A stretch of 64,000 bases of DNA from Pseudomonas putida (GCF_028682395.1 NZ_JANHLC010000002.1:1-64000), one strand, 5' to 3'. Counted from the stretch's first letter, positions 37,171-47,840 are shown. Made by a program: numbers and translations. Notes: generated from the sequence alone by a model not told the origin.

Positions 37171-38529
37171 TTAGTTTACGAGTGGTGTACGCATCGTCAC
37201 GAACTCTTCCGCCGCGGTGGGGTGAACGCCAATGGTTTCGTCGAAATCACGCTTGGTCGCCCCGGCCTTCAACGCAATCGCCAGACCCTGGATAATCTCG
37301 CCGGCCTCCGGCCCCACCATATGGCAACCCAGCACCTTGTCGGTGTCGGCATCGACCACCAGCTTCATCAGGGTCCGCTCCTGGCAATCGGTCAGCGTCA
37401 GCTTCATCGCCCGGAAGCGGCTCTCGAAGATCTGCACCTTGTGCCCTGCTTCGCGGGCCTGCTCCTCGCTCAGGCCAACGGTGCCAATGTTCGGCAGGCT
37501 GAAGACGGCCGTCGGAATCATCTGGTAGTCCACCGGACGATACTGCTCGGGTTTGAACAGACGACGCGCCACAGCCATGCCTTCGGCCAGCGCCACCGGC
37601 GTCAGTTGCACTCGCCCGATCACATCGCCAATGGCCAGGATTGATGGCTCGTTGCTCTGATATTGCTCGTCAACCTCGATAAAGCCGCGTTTGTCGAGTT
37701 TTACTGCGGTGTTTTCCAGGCCCAGATTGTCGAGCATTGGTCGCCGGCCCGTGGCGTAGAACACGCAGTCGGCCAGCAACTCGCGGCCGTCCTTGAGGGT
37801 CGCCTTGAGGCTGCCGTCAGGCTGTTTGTCGATCCGCACGATATCGGCATTGAACTGCAGGTCCATACCGCGCTTGCTCAGCTCTTCATGCAGGTGTTTG
37901 CGCACGGCACCATCGAAACCGCGCAGGAACATCTCGCCGCGGTAAACCAGGGTGGTCTGCGCGCCCAGGCCATGGAAAATCCCGGCGAATTCGACCGCGA
38001 TATAGCCGCCACCCACTACCAGCACGCGCTTGGGCAAGGACTTGAGGTAGAACGCCTCGTTGGAACTGATGGCGTGTTCGCGCCCGGGGATCTCGGGGAT
38101 CTGCGGCCAGCCGCCCGTGGCGATCAGAATATGCTCGGCGCTGAACCGCTGACCATTGATCTCGACCTCATGGGGCCCGACCAGCTTGGCATGGCCCTCG
38201 TACAGGCTGACGCCACTGTTGACCAGCAGGTTGCGATAGATGCCGTTGAGGCGCTGGATCTCGCGATCCTTGTTGGCAATCAGGGTCGCCCAGTCGAATT
38301 GAGCTTCGCCCAATGACCAACCAAATCCCTGGGATTGTTCGAAGTCTTCGGCGAAATGAGCGCCATAGACCAGGAGTTTTTTCGGAACGCAGCCGACGTT
38401 GACACAGGTCCCACCCAGATAGCGGCTTTCAGCCACCGCCACCTTCGCGCCGAAGCCCGCAGCAAACCGCGCGGCACGGACACCGCCGGAACCGGCGCCA
38501 ATTACAAACAAATCAAAATCGTAGGCCAT
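37171..38529 (-). CDS. gor: Glutathione-disulfide reductase
   Basis: The 452-residue product has the FAD motif [17 protein letters not shown], the redox-active [13 protein letters not shown], the second dinucleotide-binding [13 protein letters not shown], and the C-terminal [13 protein letters not shown] with the catalytic His-Glu pair. It reduces GSSG with NADPH. It is downstream of galU in the same orientation but separated by a strong bidirectional terminator, so it is likely transcribed alone. Confidence 0.95.
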   Translation of the reverse strand: MAYDFDLFVIGAGSGGVRAARFAAGFGAKVAVAESRYLGGTCVNVGCVPKKLLVYGAHFAEDFEQSQGFGWSLGEAQFDWATLIANKDREIQRLNGIYRNLLVNSGVSLYEGHAKLVGPHEVEINGQRFSAEHILIATGGWPQIPEIPGREHAISSNEAFYLKSLPKRVLVVGGGYIAVEFAGIFHGLGAQTTLVYRGEMFLRGFDGAVRKHLHEELSKRGMDLQFNADIVRIDKQPDGSLKATLKDGRELLADCVFYATGRRPMLDNLGLENTAVKLDKRGFIEVDEQYQSNEPSILAIGDVIGRVQLTPVALAEGMAVARRLFKPEQYRPVDYQMIPTAVFSLPNIGTVGLSEEQAREAGHKVQIFESRFRAMKLTLTDCQERTLMKLVVDADTDKVLGCHMVGPEAGEIIQGLAIALKAGATKRDFDETIGVHPTAAEEFVTMRTPLVN

Positions 38530-38609
38530 TTCACTCTCCTAGGCAGGCACACAGCACAGCCCTTGCTGTCCTCAGGGCCAGTGCTGTTCCTACATGGGGT
38601 CCATAAATG

Positions 38610-38635
38610 AAAAAACCACCCTCAGGTGGTTTTTT
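38610..38635. terminator. Bidirectional intrinsic terminator between galU and gor
   Basis: AAAAAACCACC (38610-38620), loop CTCA, and GGTGGTTTTTT (38625-38635) give a perfect stem with A/T tracts on both sides. It terminates leftward galU transcription before gor. Confidence 0.9.
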
Positions 38636-38657
38636 CAGTTCCGTTCAGGCGGCTGAA

Positions 38658-39497
38658 TCAGTACGCCTTGCCGGTTTTGTAGAAGTTTTCAAAGCAGAAG
38701 TTGGTGGCTTCGATGTAGCCTTCTGCCCCACCGCAGTCAAAGCGCTTGCCTTTGAACTTGTAGGCAATAACGCAACCGTTTTGCGCCTGCTTCATCAGCG
38801 CGTCGGTGATCTGGATTTCACCGCCCTTGCCTGGCTCGGTTTGCTCGATCAGGTCGAAGATATCCGGGGTCAGGATGTAGCGGCCGATAATGGCCAGGTT
38901 CGACGGTGCATCTGCCGGCGCTGGCTTCTCGACCATGTTGCGAATGCGGTACAGGTCGTCACCGATCATCTCGCCGGCAATCACGCCGTATTTGTTGGTT
39001 TCTTGCGGGTCGACTTCCTGGATCGCGACAATCGAGCAGCGGTATTGCTTGTACAGCTTGACCATCTGGGTCAGGACGCCGTCGCCTTCCAGGTTGACGC
39101 ACAGGTCGTCTGCCAGCACCACAGCAAACGGCTCGTCGCCGATCAGTGGGCGGCCCGTCAGGATCGCGTGCCCAAGGCCTTTCATTTCGGTCTGGCGAGT
39201 GTAGGAGAATGAGCACTCGTCCAGCAGGCGACGGATACCGACCAGGTATTTTTCCTTGTCAGTGCCCTTGATCTGGTTTTCCAGCTCGTAGCTGATGTCG
39301 AAGTGATCTTCCAGAGCGCGCTTGCCGCGGCCGGTCACGATGGAGATTTCACTCAGCCCGGCTTCCAGGGCTTCCTCTACACCGTATTGGATCAGTGGCT
39401 TGTTCACCACCGGCAGCATTTCCTTGGGCATGGCTTTGGTCGCTGGCAGAAAGCGAGTGCCGTAACCGGCTGCTGGGAACAAGCATTTCTTGATCAT
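38658..39497 (-). CDS. galU: UTP-glucose-1-phosphate uridylyltransferase
   Basis: The 279-residue product has the nucleotidyltransferase start KCLFPAAGYGTRFLPATKAMPKEMLP, GRGKRALEDHFD, VVLADDLC and EKPAPADAPSNLAIIGRY. It makes UDP-glucose for LPS and exopolysaccharide. The length matches Pseudomonas GalU. Confidence 0.96.
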   Translation of the reverse strand: MIKKCLFPAAGYGTRFLPATKAMPKEMLPVVNKPLIQYGVEEALEAGLSEISIVTGRGKRALEDHFDISYELENQIKGTDKEKYLVGIRRLLDECSFSYTRQTEMKGLGHAILTGRPLIGDEPFAVVLADDLCVNLEGDGVLTQMVKLYKQYRCSIVAIQEVDPQETNKYGVIAGEMIGDDLYRIRNMVEKPAPADAPSNLAIIGRYILTPDIFDLIEQTEPGKGGEIQITDALMKQAQNGCVIAYKFKGKRFDCGGAEGYIEATNFCFENFYKTGKAY

Positions 39498-39802
39498 ATG
39501 AGTCCTTAAAAAGGCTGGGCTTACGAGTTTCGGCGCAGTCTAATCAGGCGGCGTTCACCTTACAATGCCCCGCTGATGGCCTACCGATGCCAAGATAGAG
39601 AAATCCTAGGCCAGATAGTTCCTCGGCGCTGTAAATATTGCGTCAGACGCCCTTTACGAGCGGCCCATTCGGGCGCTGAATGCCGGCTGAGCTAGCGTGG
39701 GAACCGGGGCGTTTCCTTGCGCTCTATACCTGCATGGCACTTCGCTATAGCGTGCCCTCGGACAGCGGGCCGCCTCCCTTATTTCTGGATGAAAACGCAT
39801 TG
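39498..39802. other. Divergent intergenic region, no feature recognised
   Basis: This 305-bp gap between divergent galU and the small lipoprotein gene must hold both promoters. I see no repeats, RNA genes or clear hexamers. Confidence 0.35.
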
Positions 39803-40084
39803 ATGAAAACATGCATGGCACTGATGGCGGTCGTGGTACTGGGCGGTTGCGCCACCGTCTCCGACACCTACCTGAACAACGGTGAGCAAGGGCTGACCAT
39901 CGACTGCTCGGGCGAAGCCAATTCCTGGGCCGCCTGCTATGAGAAAGCCAGTGAGTCCTGCGCGGGCGCGCAGTACGAGATCAGGGGCACCGACGGCACG
40001 CCGGCCCCCAAGGAAAGCGAGAAAACCCTGGGCGTGGATGTCGGTAACTACAAGAGTCGCAGCGTGGTGGTGGTCTGCAAGTAG
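39803..40084 (+). CDS. Small putative lipoprotein
   Basis: The 93-residue product starts MKTCMALMAVVVLGGC, a lipoprotein signal with lipobox LGGC and lipidated Cys16. The mature part has three more cysteines (DCSGEANSWAACYEKASESC) and ends VGNYKSRSVVVVCK, a layout seen in small Pseudomonas outer-membrane lipoproteins of unknown function. The frame runs upstream but the ATG at 39803 is fixed by the signal sequence. Confidence 0.8.
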   Translation: MKTCMALMAVVVLGGCATVSDTYLNNGEQGLTIDCSGEANSWAACYEKASESCAGAQYEIRGTDGTPAPKESEKTLGVDVGNYKSRSVVVVCK

Positions 40085-40092
40085 GCTCAAGC

Positions 40093-40323
40093 CTACATAT
40101 GGATTTCGGCGAACTTGATGCCCAGTGAGCGTACCGTCTCGATCAAATCGTCCAGGCGGGCAAAGGACTCGACTTCATCGTTGTCGTCGACCAGAAAGAA
40201 GCTACGCCCTGCGCTTTTCTTGAAAAACACGATCCACTCCCCCGAGTTCGCCGGGTTCTGAATCACATGGGTTGCCGAAATATGGCCTTCGGCATGCCGT
40301 TCTCTAACCTGTTCGCGCTTCAT
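40093..40323 (-). CDS. Conserved hypothetical protein, 76 residues
   Basis: The product starts at ATG 40323 (MKREQVRERHAEGHISATHV) with GGAG 5 bp upstream; a longer in-frame start overlaps the preceding terminator and is rejected. The sequence is hydrophilic with GEWIVFFKKSAGRSFFLVDD in the middle and an LDDLIETVRSLGI helix. I recognise it as a Pseudomonas-type conserved hypothetical but know no function. It converges on the small lipoprotein gene (8 bp between stops). Confidence 0.75.
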   Translation of the reverse strand: MKREQVRERHAEGHISATHVIQNPANSGEWIVFFKKSAGRSFFLVDDNDEVESFARLDDLIETVRSLGIKFAEIHM

Positions 40324-40341
40324 TTGAACTCCACCCATAAC

Positions 40342-40374
40342 AATGCCGCCAACGCCTTGCGCGTTGACGGCATT
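40342..40374 (-). terminator. Intrinsic terminator-like hairpin after tsdA
   Basis: AATGCCGCCAACGC and GCGTTGACGGCATT (40342-40374) form a long near-perfect stem between the tsdA stop and the next gene's start. The T tract is better on the plus strand (ATTTT) than on the minus. Confidence 0.65.
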
Positions 40375-40392
40375 TTCCAATCGGCGTGCAGT

Positions 40393-41319
40393 TTACTTGA
40401 TACCTTGCCCGACCAGAACTCCATCGACTTTCTGGCCGTAGAAGTTGATGCCATCGTTGGCATGGAACTTCTCGCGGGTTTTCTCGATCGAGCCATCGAT
40501 CAGGCGCGGATCCTGCGGGCGCTCATGCTTGTTGACATAAGCTGCAACGTCCCAGGCCTGCTCATCGCTCAACGAGCCCGGCTTGCCCAGGGGCATGTTG
40601 TGCTTGATAAACGATGCCGCCGTATTGACCCGGTGCATGCCCGCGCCCCAGTTGTAGGAGTCCTTACCCCACAACGGCGGCATCACGTAGTCCTGGCCGA
40701 CCTTCTGGCCCTGGCCATCGGCACCGTGGCAAACCGCGCATTGCTCCTGGTAAACCTTGGCGCCGCGCTTGATATCGAAGCCCTTGGCCGGCTGCACGAC
40801 ATCCGGGTAGCCACGGCCTGGCTGCTCGACACCAATCGGCGCCTTACTGGCAAGCCAGTAGGCGTACACCGACAGCGCCGTGATCTCCGGGCTATCCGCC
40901 GCCGGTGGCTTGCCGCCGTTCATGCTGAACTGAAAGCACCCTTGCAGACGCTCGGCGTAGGTATTGACCTTGTCGTTTTTCTTGCGATAGGCCGGGTACA
41001 TCGGGTAGGCCCCCCACAGCGGTGCCGAGTTGGCCAGACGCCCCTGATCCAAGTGACAGTTGCTGCAGTTGAGCCCGTTGCCGACGTACTGCGGCGCCAG
41101 GCGCTTGGTGTCGACAAACAGCGCATAGCCTTGGCGAACCATCTTGCCGTAGGCGTTATCCGGCAGTTCGCTTTCACTCGGCGGCTGGAAGTACTCGCCC
41201 ACATGGCTGCTGGCAGGCGGCGCCTTGATCTGCGACTGGTCTTCCATGGCAATCGGTGCCGCCAGCGCGCTCAATGGCGCCAGGGCGAACAGCAAAGGGC
41301 TGAGCATCAGACGTTTCAT
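40393..41319 (-). CDS. tsdA: Thiosulfate dehydrogenase (TsdA-like dihaem cytochrome c)
   Basis: The 308-residue product has a signal peptide (to ALAAP) and two haem motifs: NCSNCH (Cys85, Cys88, His89) and CAVCH (Cys194, Cys197, His198). Cys128 in QGCFQFSMNG is 43 residues after the first haem cysteine, as for the unusual Cys haem ligand of TsdA. APLWGAYPMYPAYRKKNDKV is also family-typical. TsdA oxidises thiosulfate to tetrathionate or does the reverse in the periplasm. Its start overlaps the tsdB stop (TAATG). Confidence 0.85.
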   Translation of the reverse strand: MKRLMLSPLLFALAPLSALAAPIAMEDQSQIKAPPASSHVGEYFQPPSESELPDNAYGKMVRQGYALFVDTKRLAPQYVGNGLNCSNCHLDQGRLANSAPLWGAYPMYPAYRKKNDKVNTYAERLQGCFQFSMNGGKPPAADSPEITALSVYAYWLASKAPIGVEQPGRGYPDVVQPAKGFDIKRGAKVYQEQCAVCHGADGQGQKVGQDYVMPPLWGKDSYNWGAGMHRVNTAASFIKHNMPLGKPGSLSDEQAWDVAAYVNKHERPQDPRLIDGSIEKTREKFHANDGINFYGQKVDGVLVGQGIK

Positions 41320-41966
41320 TATTTGACCTCCCGGGCGGTCAGGGAAGCGAAATAATCGGCGATTGACTTAACCTCTTCAGCGGTCATGGACTTGGCAATG
41401 TGGCCCATCAGGTCGTTGGGATCATTGCGCCGCGTGCCGTCACGCCAGCCGTTGAGTTGGGCGACCAGGTAGCTGGCCGGTTGGCCGGCCAATGGCGGGA
41501 AGGCATCACCGACGCCGACGCCACCTGGGCCGTGGCAGCTGCTACAGGCCGGAATCTGACGATCCCAAGCACCTTGCAGGGCCAGTTTTTCGACAGCATT
41601 GGTCGGCGTTTCGCTACGGGCCAGTTGCGGTGTCTTGGGCGCAGGCAGCGCGGCCAGGGTCTGGGTGACCGCGGCGATTTCTTCTTCAGTCAGGGCTTTG
41701 GCCAACGGCTCCATCACCGGGTTACTGCGGGTGCCGGCCTTGAAATCATGCAACTGCTTGCTCAGGTAGGCGGCGGGCAGGCCGGCCAGGCGCGGAAAAC
41801 CTGCCGCTGCCATCCCCATGCCATCGGGACCATGGCACGCGATACAGGCCATGGCGCCTGGTTGCGCGCCACCCTGGGTCATGACCTTTTGCCCATCTGC
41901 CGCCTGGGCGGTGTTGAGCAACGCGAACAACAAGCCGCCCAACAGTGCTCGATCCAACGGGATCAT
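41319..41966 (-). CDS. tsdB: Dihaem cytochrome c4-like electron partner (TsdB)
   Basis: The 215-residue product has a signal peptide (to AQAADG) and two haem motifs, CIACH and CSSCH, each in a c4-like half (FPRLAGLPAAYLSKQLHDF, and FPPLAGQPASYLVAQLNGW). It overlaps tsdA by one base, so the pair forms one operon. In characterised bacteria TsdB is the immediate electron acceptor of TsdA and passes electrons to terminal oxidases. Confidence 0.85.
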   Translation of the reverse strand: MIPLDRALLGGLLFALLNTAQAADGQKVMTQGGAQPGAMACIACHGPDGMGMAAAGFPRLAGLPAAYLSKQLHDFKAGTRSNPVMEPLAKALTEEEIAAVTQTLAALPAPKTPQLARSETPTNAVEKLALQGAWDRQIPACSSCHGPGGVGVGDAFPPLAGQPASYLVAQLNGWRDGTRRNDPNDLMGHIAKSMTAEEVKSIADYFASLTAREVK

Positions 41967-42111
41967 GGCTCTCTCCTCATCTTTCTAGTTATATGCTTAT
42001 CACGGAAAAGAATATGACTTTAAACCCTGCGACAATTTGACATCAACCAAAAAGTGACCAAAGCGTGACCCGCAAGTCGAAATGTGCCTAGAGCACTGCC
42101 TCAACCAAAGC

Positions 42112-42148
42112 AAAGGCCCGACGCTTTCTTTGGAAGCGTCGGGCCTTT
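42112..42148. terminator. Strong bidirectional hairpin terminator
   Basis: AAAGGCCCGACGCTT (42112-42126) and AAGCGTCGGGCCTTT (42134-42148) form a perfect 15-bp stem with a 7-base loop. It ends transcription of the leftward lipoprotein gene before tsdB. Confidence 0.85.
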
Positions 42149-42195
42149 AGGAGGCTCGCTGCCGAGGCGTATGCGCCCGGCTCAAGGTAGGTGCC

Positions 42196-42546
42196 CTAGC
42201 CGGAAATACACTGGGTCGCGGCATCGCGCACTTGTGTCGAGCGTAATGGCAGATTGGCGAGAAACTCGTGCACCTTGATGCTGCTGCCGCCCGAGCGCTC
42301 CTCGATATCGAACACCGCCGCCGGTGCTGAGGACAGCGATTGGGCGATAATCACCCGGTAGCCGTCTTCGCGGGCCTGTACGACCGCGGGCTCGCGACTG
42401 CCAGCCAGCTTGTCGGAAACACAGCGAGCATAGGCATCCGGCTTTTTCCCGGAGATGACATTCATCGACGGGGGCGTCTGCTCGATATCCGCCACTGTGG
42501 TACAGCCACTGATCGCCAGCACCATGACCCAAACTCCCCGCTTCAT
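42196..42546 (-). CDS. Putative lipoprotein, 116 residues
   Basis: The product starts MKRGVWVMVLAISGC, with lipobox ISGC and Cys15 lipidated. The mature part includes ARCVSDKLAG and a second Cys near the C-terminus, which could form a disulfide. It resembles small periplasmic lipoproteins of unknown function in Pseudomonas. Single gene followed by a strong terminator. Confidence 0.78.
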   Translation of the reverse strand: MKRGVWVMVLAISGCTTVADIEQTPPSMNVISGKKPDAYARCVSDKLAGSREPAVVQAREDGYRVIIAQSLSSAPAAVFDIEERSGGSSIKVHEFLANLPLRSTQVRDAATQCISG

Positions 42547-42749
42547 CCGGTAAACCTCGCTTAAAGACCCTTACGACAAGACCCGTTGGAATTTTCTCCC
42601 TGAAAAGACGGATTAATCTGGAAAACAAAGAAAAAAATACTCAAGTCCGCCCCTCGCCGGCCCCATAATGGGCGCCCCGTGGCGACCCGAAAAACCCACG
42701 GCACAAGCTATTGTTTTGATTGTGTAGAAAAAGCCGTTTGGAGGCGCCC

Positions 42750-43052
42750 ATGAAATTCATCCACCAGCGCGAGCACTTGAACGAAGACGACATTGTCGTG
42801 ATCGACTGCTCCCAGGTCTGCAATATCCGGCTGATGAACGACGCCAACTTCCGCAGCTTCAAAAATGGTGGACGGCACACCTACCATGGCGGCGCGTTCG
42901 ACCAGTTCCCGGCCAAGATCACCATCCCCAGCACCGGGTTCTGGAATATCACCATCGACACCGTCAATCGGCGCCCGATCAGCGTGACGCGCAAACCCAA
43001 CCTGACTCATTCCATCCGCATCATCCGCCGCTCCAGCTCGAAACTGCGCTAG
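42750..43052 (+). CDS. DUF1883-type protein
   Basis: The 100-residue product starts MKFIHQREHLNEDDIVVIDC and contains NIRLMNDANFRSFKNG, then FPAKITIPSTGFWNITID and SITHSIRIIRR-like strands. The pattern matches DUF1883, a small beta-rich domain also found fused to TIR or caspase-like effectors, where it may bind a ligand. GGAGG lies 5 bp before the ATG at 42750, which excludes a longer upstream reading. It is followed after 18 bp by a 56-residue gene and then alkB. Confidence 0.78.
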   Translation: MKFIHQREHLNEDDIVVIDCSQVCNIRLMNDANFRSFKNGGRHTYHGGAFDQFPAKITIPSTGFWNITIDTVNRRPISVTRKPNLTHSIRIIRRSSSKLR

Positions 43053-43070
43053 GCAGGCCCAGGAAAGACC

Positions 43071-43241
43071 GTGACCCAGACCACCAAGTACGTCATCAAG
43101 TACAAGCTCGACGGTGAACGCCGTTTCGAGTTTGCCCAGCTCCAGACCGGCAGCGAAGCCGAAGCCCGCGCAGCCCTGGAGGCCATCCACGGCACCCAAG
43201 GCGAAGTCATCAGCGACATCAAGGTCAGCAAGGCGCTGTAA
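43071..43241 (+). CDS. Small conserved protein, 56 residues, GTG start
   Basis: The frame runs from GTG 43071 to TAA 43239-43241 with AGGAAAG upstream. The translation (VTQTTKYVIKYKLDGERRFE at the start, SDIKVSKAL at the end) has a beta-strand then Ala/Glu helix then strand, protein-like throughout. It fits exactly between the DUF1883 gene (18 bp before) and alkB (6 bp after), implying one transcript. Function unknown. Confidence 0.72.
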   Translation: MTQTTKYVIKYKLDGERRFEFAQLQTGSEAEARAALEAIHGTQGEVISDIKVSKAL

Positions 43242-43247
43242 GCGACG

Positions 43248-43898
43248 ATGACGCCTGATCTGTTCAGCGATGTCGAGCAGCCACCCAGGACGCTCGGCAT
43301 TGGGCGCGAGGCTTTCGTACTAAGAGGCTTTGCCCTGGATTTCGCCGACCGGCTGCTCGCACCGCTCAATCAGGTGATGACCCTGGCGCCCTTGCGCCAT
43401 CTGGTCACACCGTCGGGCCTGAGTTTGTCGGCGAGCACGACCTGTTGCGGTGCGCTTGGCTGGATCAGTGATCGCTTCGGCTATCGCTACAGTGCATTCG
43501 ATCCCCTGAGTGGCCAGCCATGGCCGTCCATGCCCGAGGTGTTTCTCGACCTCGCCGGCCAGGCCGCTGCAGCAACGGGCTTTGGCGCTTTCGTCCCCGA
43601 CGCCTGCCTGATCAACTGCTATCGCCCCGGTGCACGCATGGGCCTGCATCAGGACCGTGACGAACGCGATTTCGCCGCGCCTATTGTTTCGGTTTCGCTG
43701 GGCCTGCCAGCCACCTTTCTCTTTGGTGGTCACCAACGCAGCGATAAACCCGCACGCATTTCTCTGCTCCACGGCGACGTGGTGGTCTGGGGTGGCGAGG
43801 ATCGCCTGCGCTTTCACGGGATCATGCCGCTGTCTGCAGGCGAGCATCCCGACTGGGGTGAGCGAAGAATCAATCTGACATTTCGAGTCGCCGGCTAG
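43248..43898 (+). CDS. alkB: DNA oxidative demethylase AlkB
   Basis: The 216-residue product is a 2-oxoglutarate/Fe(II) dioxygenase of the AlkB family: LHQDRDE with iron ligands His134 and Asp136, RFHGI with His190, and the cosubstrate-binding RRINLTFR at 206-213. NCYRPGARMGLHQD is family-diagnostic. It removes 1-methyladenine and 3-methylcytosine damage. The start at 43248 is 6 bp after the small upstream gene. No Ada box was recognised. Confidence 0.95.
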   Translation: MTPDLFSDVEQPPRTLGIGREAFVLRGFALDFADRLLAPLNQVMTLAPLRHLVTPSGLSLSASTTCCGALGWISDRFGYRYSAFDPLSGQPWPSMPEVFLDLAGQAAAATGFGAFVPDACLINCYRPGARMGLHQDRDERDFAAPIVSVSLGLPATFLFGGHQRSDKPARISLLHGDVVVWGGEDRLRFHGIMPLSAGEHPDWGERRINLTFRVAG

Positions 43899-44091
43899 GC
43901 AATAAAGTACTTTAATATAGATATACAACTAACTGTTTTAATTAAGTTTTATGCTAAATCTTAAAGTGCTTTCTAGCATGGGCGCAGCAGCCTTGCCGCG
44001 CTCTTTTCACACCACAAGACAGTTGAGACGGGCGCGCACTGCTGTTACAACCACCGGCCTGCCTCCCACCTTTTCAGAAGGACATCCTTGC

Positions 44092-45159
44092 ATGAGTCAG
44101 TGGCCTGATACGCGTATCCTGGATCTGCTGGGCATCGAACTGCCGATTATCCAGGCCCCCATGGCCGGCGCCACGACCGCAGCCATGGTGATTGCCGCCA
44201 TCAAGGGCGGCGCCCTGGGCTCACTGCCTTGCGCCATGCTGACCCTCGAGCAGGTCCGCCAGGAAGTGCTGAGCATTCGCCAGGCAAGCCAGGGCCCCTT
44301 GAATCTGAATTTTTTCTGCCATCAACCACCAGCGCCGGACGCCGTCCGTGAAGCGGCCTGGAAACGGGCCCTGGAGCCCTACTACCGTGAGCTTGGCGTG
44401 GACTTCAATGCCCCGACGCCCGTCTCCAATCGCGCGCCCTTCGACGAAGCAGGCTGTGCCTTGATCGAGGAGCTACGCCCCGAGGTGGTCAGCTTCCATT
44501 TCGGCCTGCCGCCCAAACCGCTGCTCGACCGCGTCAAGGCGACCGGGGCGAAGGTGCTATCGTCGGCCACCACGGTGGCCGAGGCCATCTGGCTGGAACA
44601 GCACGGTTGTGACGCAATCATCGCCATGGGCTACGAAGCGGGCGGCCATCGCGGCATGTTTCTCAGCGATGACCTCAATACCCAGGTCGGCACCCTCGCC
44701 CTGGTGCCCCAGATTGCCGATGCGGTCAGCGTTCCGGTGATTGCCGCCGGCGGCATCGGTGATGGCCGCGGCCTTGCGGCGGCCCTGATGCTCGGCGCTT
44801 CGGCGGCCCAGGTCGGCACCGCCTACCTGTTTACCCCCGAGGCCAAGGTTTCGCCCAGCCATCACCAGGCCCTGCGCACTGCCAAGGACAGCGATACCGC
44901 CCTGACAAACCTGTTTACCGGGCGACCAGCCCGGGGCATCGTCAACCGGGTCATGCGCGAACTGGGGCCGATCAACGCCAAGGCCCCGGCCTTTCCGCTG
45001 GCCGGCGGCGCGCTGATGCCGTTGCGGGCCAAGGATGAAGCCGATTTCGCCAATCTCTGGTCTGGCCAGGCGCTGGGCCTGGGACGCGACCTGTCGAGCG
45101 CCGAGTTGACGCGGCGACTGGCCGAGCAGGCGCTGGCACGACTCAAGCTCAGGGACTAG
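44092..45159 (+). CDS. Nitronate monooxygenase (NPD/2-nitropropane dioxygenase family)
   Basis: The 355-residue product starts MSQWPDTRILDLLGIELPII and has the FMN-barrel features QAPMAGATTAAM, GCDAIIAMGYEAGGHRGMF with the catalytic His, and PVIAAGGIGDGRGLAAALMLGASAAQVGTAYL. The start at 44092 follows AGAAGGA. Such enzymes oxidise nitronates such as propionate 3-nitronate. Rightward single gene, upstream of mod. Confidence 0.93.
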   Translation: MSQWPDTRILDLLGIELPIIQAPMAGATTAAMVIAAIKGGALGSLPCAMLTLEQVRQEVLSIRQASQGPLNLNFFCHQPPAPDAVREAAWKRALEPYYRELGVDFNAPTPVSNRAPFDEAGCALIEELRPEVVSFHFGLPPKPLLDRVKATGAKVLSSATTVAEAIWLEQHGCDAIIAMGYEAGGHRGMFLSDDLNTQVGTLALVPQIADAVSVPVIAAGGIGDGRGLAAALMLGASAAQVGTAYLFTPEAKVSPSHHQALRTAKDSDTALTNLFTGRPARGIVNRVMRELGPINAKAPAFPLAGGALMPLRAKDEADFANLWSGQALGLGRDLSSAELTRRLAEQALARLKLRD

Positions 45160-46068
<909 letters not shown>

Positions 46069-46749
46069 ATGCCGCTCTCGAGTGCCGATTTCGCCGCGAT
46101 CTGGCTGACCCTCAAGCTGGCCTCCCTGACCACGGCGATTCTGTTGGTGGTCGGCACTCCGATTGCACTTTGGCTGGCCCGCACCCCTTCACGCTGGCGC
46201 GGGCCAGTCGGAGCCATCGTCGCCCTGCCCCTGGTGCTGCCACCGACGGTGATCGGCTTTTACCTGCTATTGGCCCTTGGCCCCCACGGTTTTATCGGTC
46301 AGTTCACCCAGTCCATCGGGCTGGGCACCCTGACCTTCAGCTTTAGCGGGCTGGTGCTGGGCTCGGTGATCTATTCCATGCCCTTTGTGGTCCAGCCGCT
46401 GCAAAACGCTTTTATCGCCATCGGCAAACGCCCACTGGAGGTCGCCGCGACCTTGCGGGCCAATCCCTGGGACACCTTTTTCAGTGTGATCTTGCCCCTG
46501 GCCAGGCCAGGCTTTATCACAGCCGCCATCCTGGGCTTTGCCCACACGGTCGGCGAGTTCGGCGTGGTGCTGATGATCGGCGGCAATATCCCGCACAAGA
46601 CCCGGGTGGTCTCGGTGCAAATCTATGACCATGTCGAAGCCCTGGAATACGCCCAGGCACACTGGCTGGCGGGCGCCATGCTGATATTTTCGTTCCTCGT
46701 GCTGCTGGCGCTTTACTCCAGCCGTAAAACCAAAATGGGTTGGGGCTAG
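46069..46749 (+). CDS. modB: Molybdate ABC transporter permease
   Basis: The 226-residue product has about five hydrophobic segments and the EAA-loop region ([28 protein letters not shown]) that docks Mod[15 protein letters not shown] is family-typical. The ATG directly follows the modA stop. Confidence 0.96.
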   Translation: MPLSSADFAAIWLTLKLASLTTAILLVVGTPIALWLARTPSRWRGPVGAIVALPLVLPPTVIGFYLLLALGPHGFIGQFTQSIGLGTLTFSFSGLVLGSVIYSMPFVVQPLQNAFIAIGKRPLEVAATLRANPWDTFFSVILPLARPGFITAAILGFAHTVGEFGVVLMIGGNIPHKTRVVSVQIYDHVEALEYAQAHWLAGAMLIFSFLVLLALYSSRKTKMGWG

Positions 46750-46751
46750 CG

Positions 46752-47840
46752 ATGAGCGCGTCAATCGAAGTACGCCTGCAGCTCGACTATCCGGGCTTCG
46801 ACCTTGACCTTGACCTGCAACTGCCCGGGCGAGGTGTCACGGCGCTGTTCGGGCATTCCGGCTCGGGCAAGACCACCTGCCTGCGCTGTATCGCCGGCCT
46901 GGAACGTGCCAGCCAGGCATTTGTGCGGATCAACGATGAAGTCTGGCAGGACAGTCGCCAGAAAATATTCATCCCACCGCACAAGCGCGCCCTGGGTTAT
47001 GTCTTCCAGGAGGCCAGCCTGTTTCCCCACCTCTCGGTGCGGGCGAATCTGGAGTTCGGCTTGCGCCGCATTCCCCGGAGCCAGCGCCAGGTCGATATGG
47101 CCCAGGCCACCGGTCTATTGGGCATTGGTCATCTACTGGAACGGGATCCAGGCACGCTGTCCGGCGGCGAACGTCAACGCATCGGCATCGCCCGCGCCCT
47201 GCTGACCAGCCCCAGGTTATTGTTGATGGACGAGCCATTGGCTGCCCTCGATTCACGGCGCAAGGCCGAAATCCTGCCGTACCTCGAACGCCTGCATGAG
47301 GAGCTGGATATCCCGGTGCTCTATGTCAGCCACTCCCAGGATGAAGTCGCCCGCCTGGCCGACCATATCGTCCTGCTCAGCGAGGGCCGCGCCCTGGCCA
47401 GCGGACCGATTGGCGAAACACTGGCGCGCCTGGACCTGCCATTGGCCATGGGCGACGACGGCGGTGTGGTCATCGAGGGGCTGGTCAGCAACTACAACGC
47501 AGCCTATCAACTGCTGACCGTACGCCTGCCCGACAGCGAGTTGCAGATGCGCGTGACCCATACCGAACTGGCCCAGGGCACCCCGCTGCGGATCAAGGTC
47601 CAGGCCCGGGATGTCAGCCTCAGTCGTCACTACGATGAGCAAAGCAGCATCCTCAATCGCCTTCCTGTTGTGGTCACCGGTGAAGCGCCGGCAGATAACA
47701 GCGCCCATATGCTGGTCCGCCTCGACGTCGGCGGCACACCCTTGCTGGCCCGCATCACCCGTTACTCGCGAGACCAGCTCGGCCTGCACCCGGGCCAGCA
47801 ACTCTGGGCACAGATCAAGGCAGTCGCCGTACTCGCCTGA
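46752..47840 (+). CDS. modC: Molybdate ABC transporter ATPase
   Basis: The 362-residue product has Walker [10 protein letters not shown], signature LSGGERQR, Walker [13 protein letters not shown], the switch His in YVSHSQDE and a C-terminal molybdopterin-binding-like (MOP) domain (about 290-360). The start at 46752, just after the modB stop, is preferred over an in-frame one 12 bp upstream that would overlap modB. It drives molybdate import. Confidence 0.96.
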   Translation: MSASIEVRLQLDYPGFDLDLDLQLPGRGVTALFGHSGSGKTTCLRCIAGLERASQAFVRINDEVWQDSRQKIFIPPHKRALGYVFQEASLFPHLSVRANLEFGLRRIPRSQRQVDMAQATGLLGIGHLLERDPGTLSGGERQRIGIARALLTSPRLLLMDEPLAALDSRRKAEILPYLERLHEELDIPVLYVSHSQDEVARLADHIVLLSEGRALASGPIGETLARLDLPLAMGDDGGVVIEGLVSNYNAAYQLLTVRLPDSELQMRVTHTELAQGTPLRIKVQARDVSLSRHYDEQSSILNRLPVVVTGEAPADNSAHMLVRLDVGGTPLLARITRYSRDQLGLHPGQQLWAQIKAVAVLA

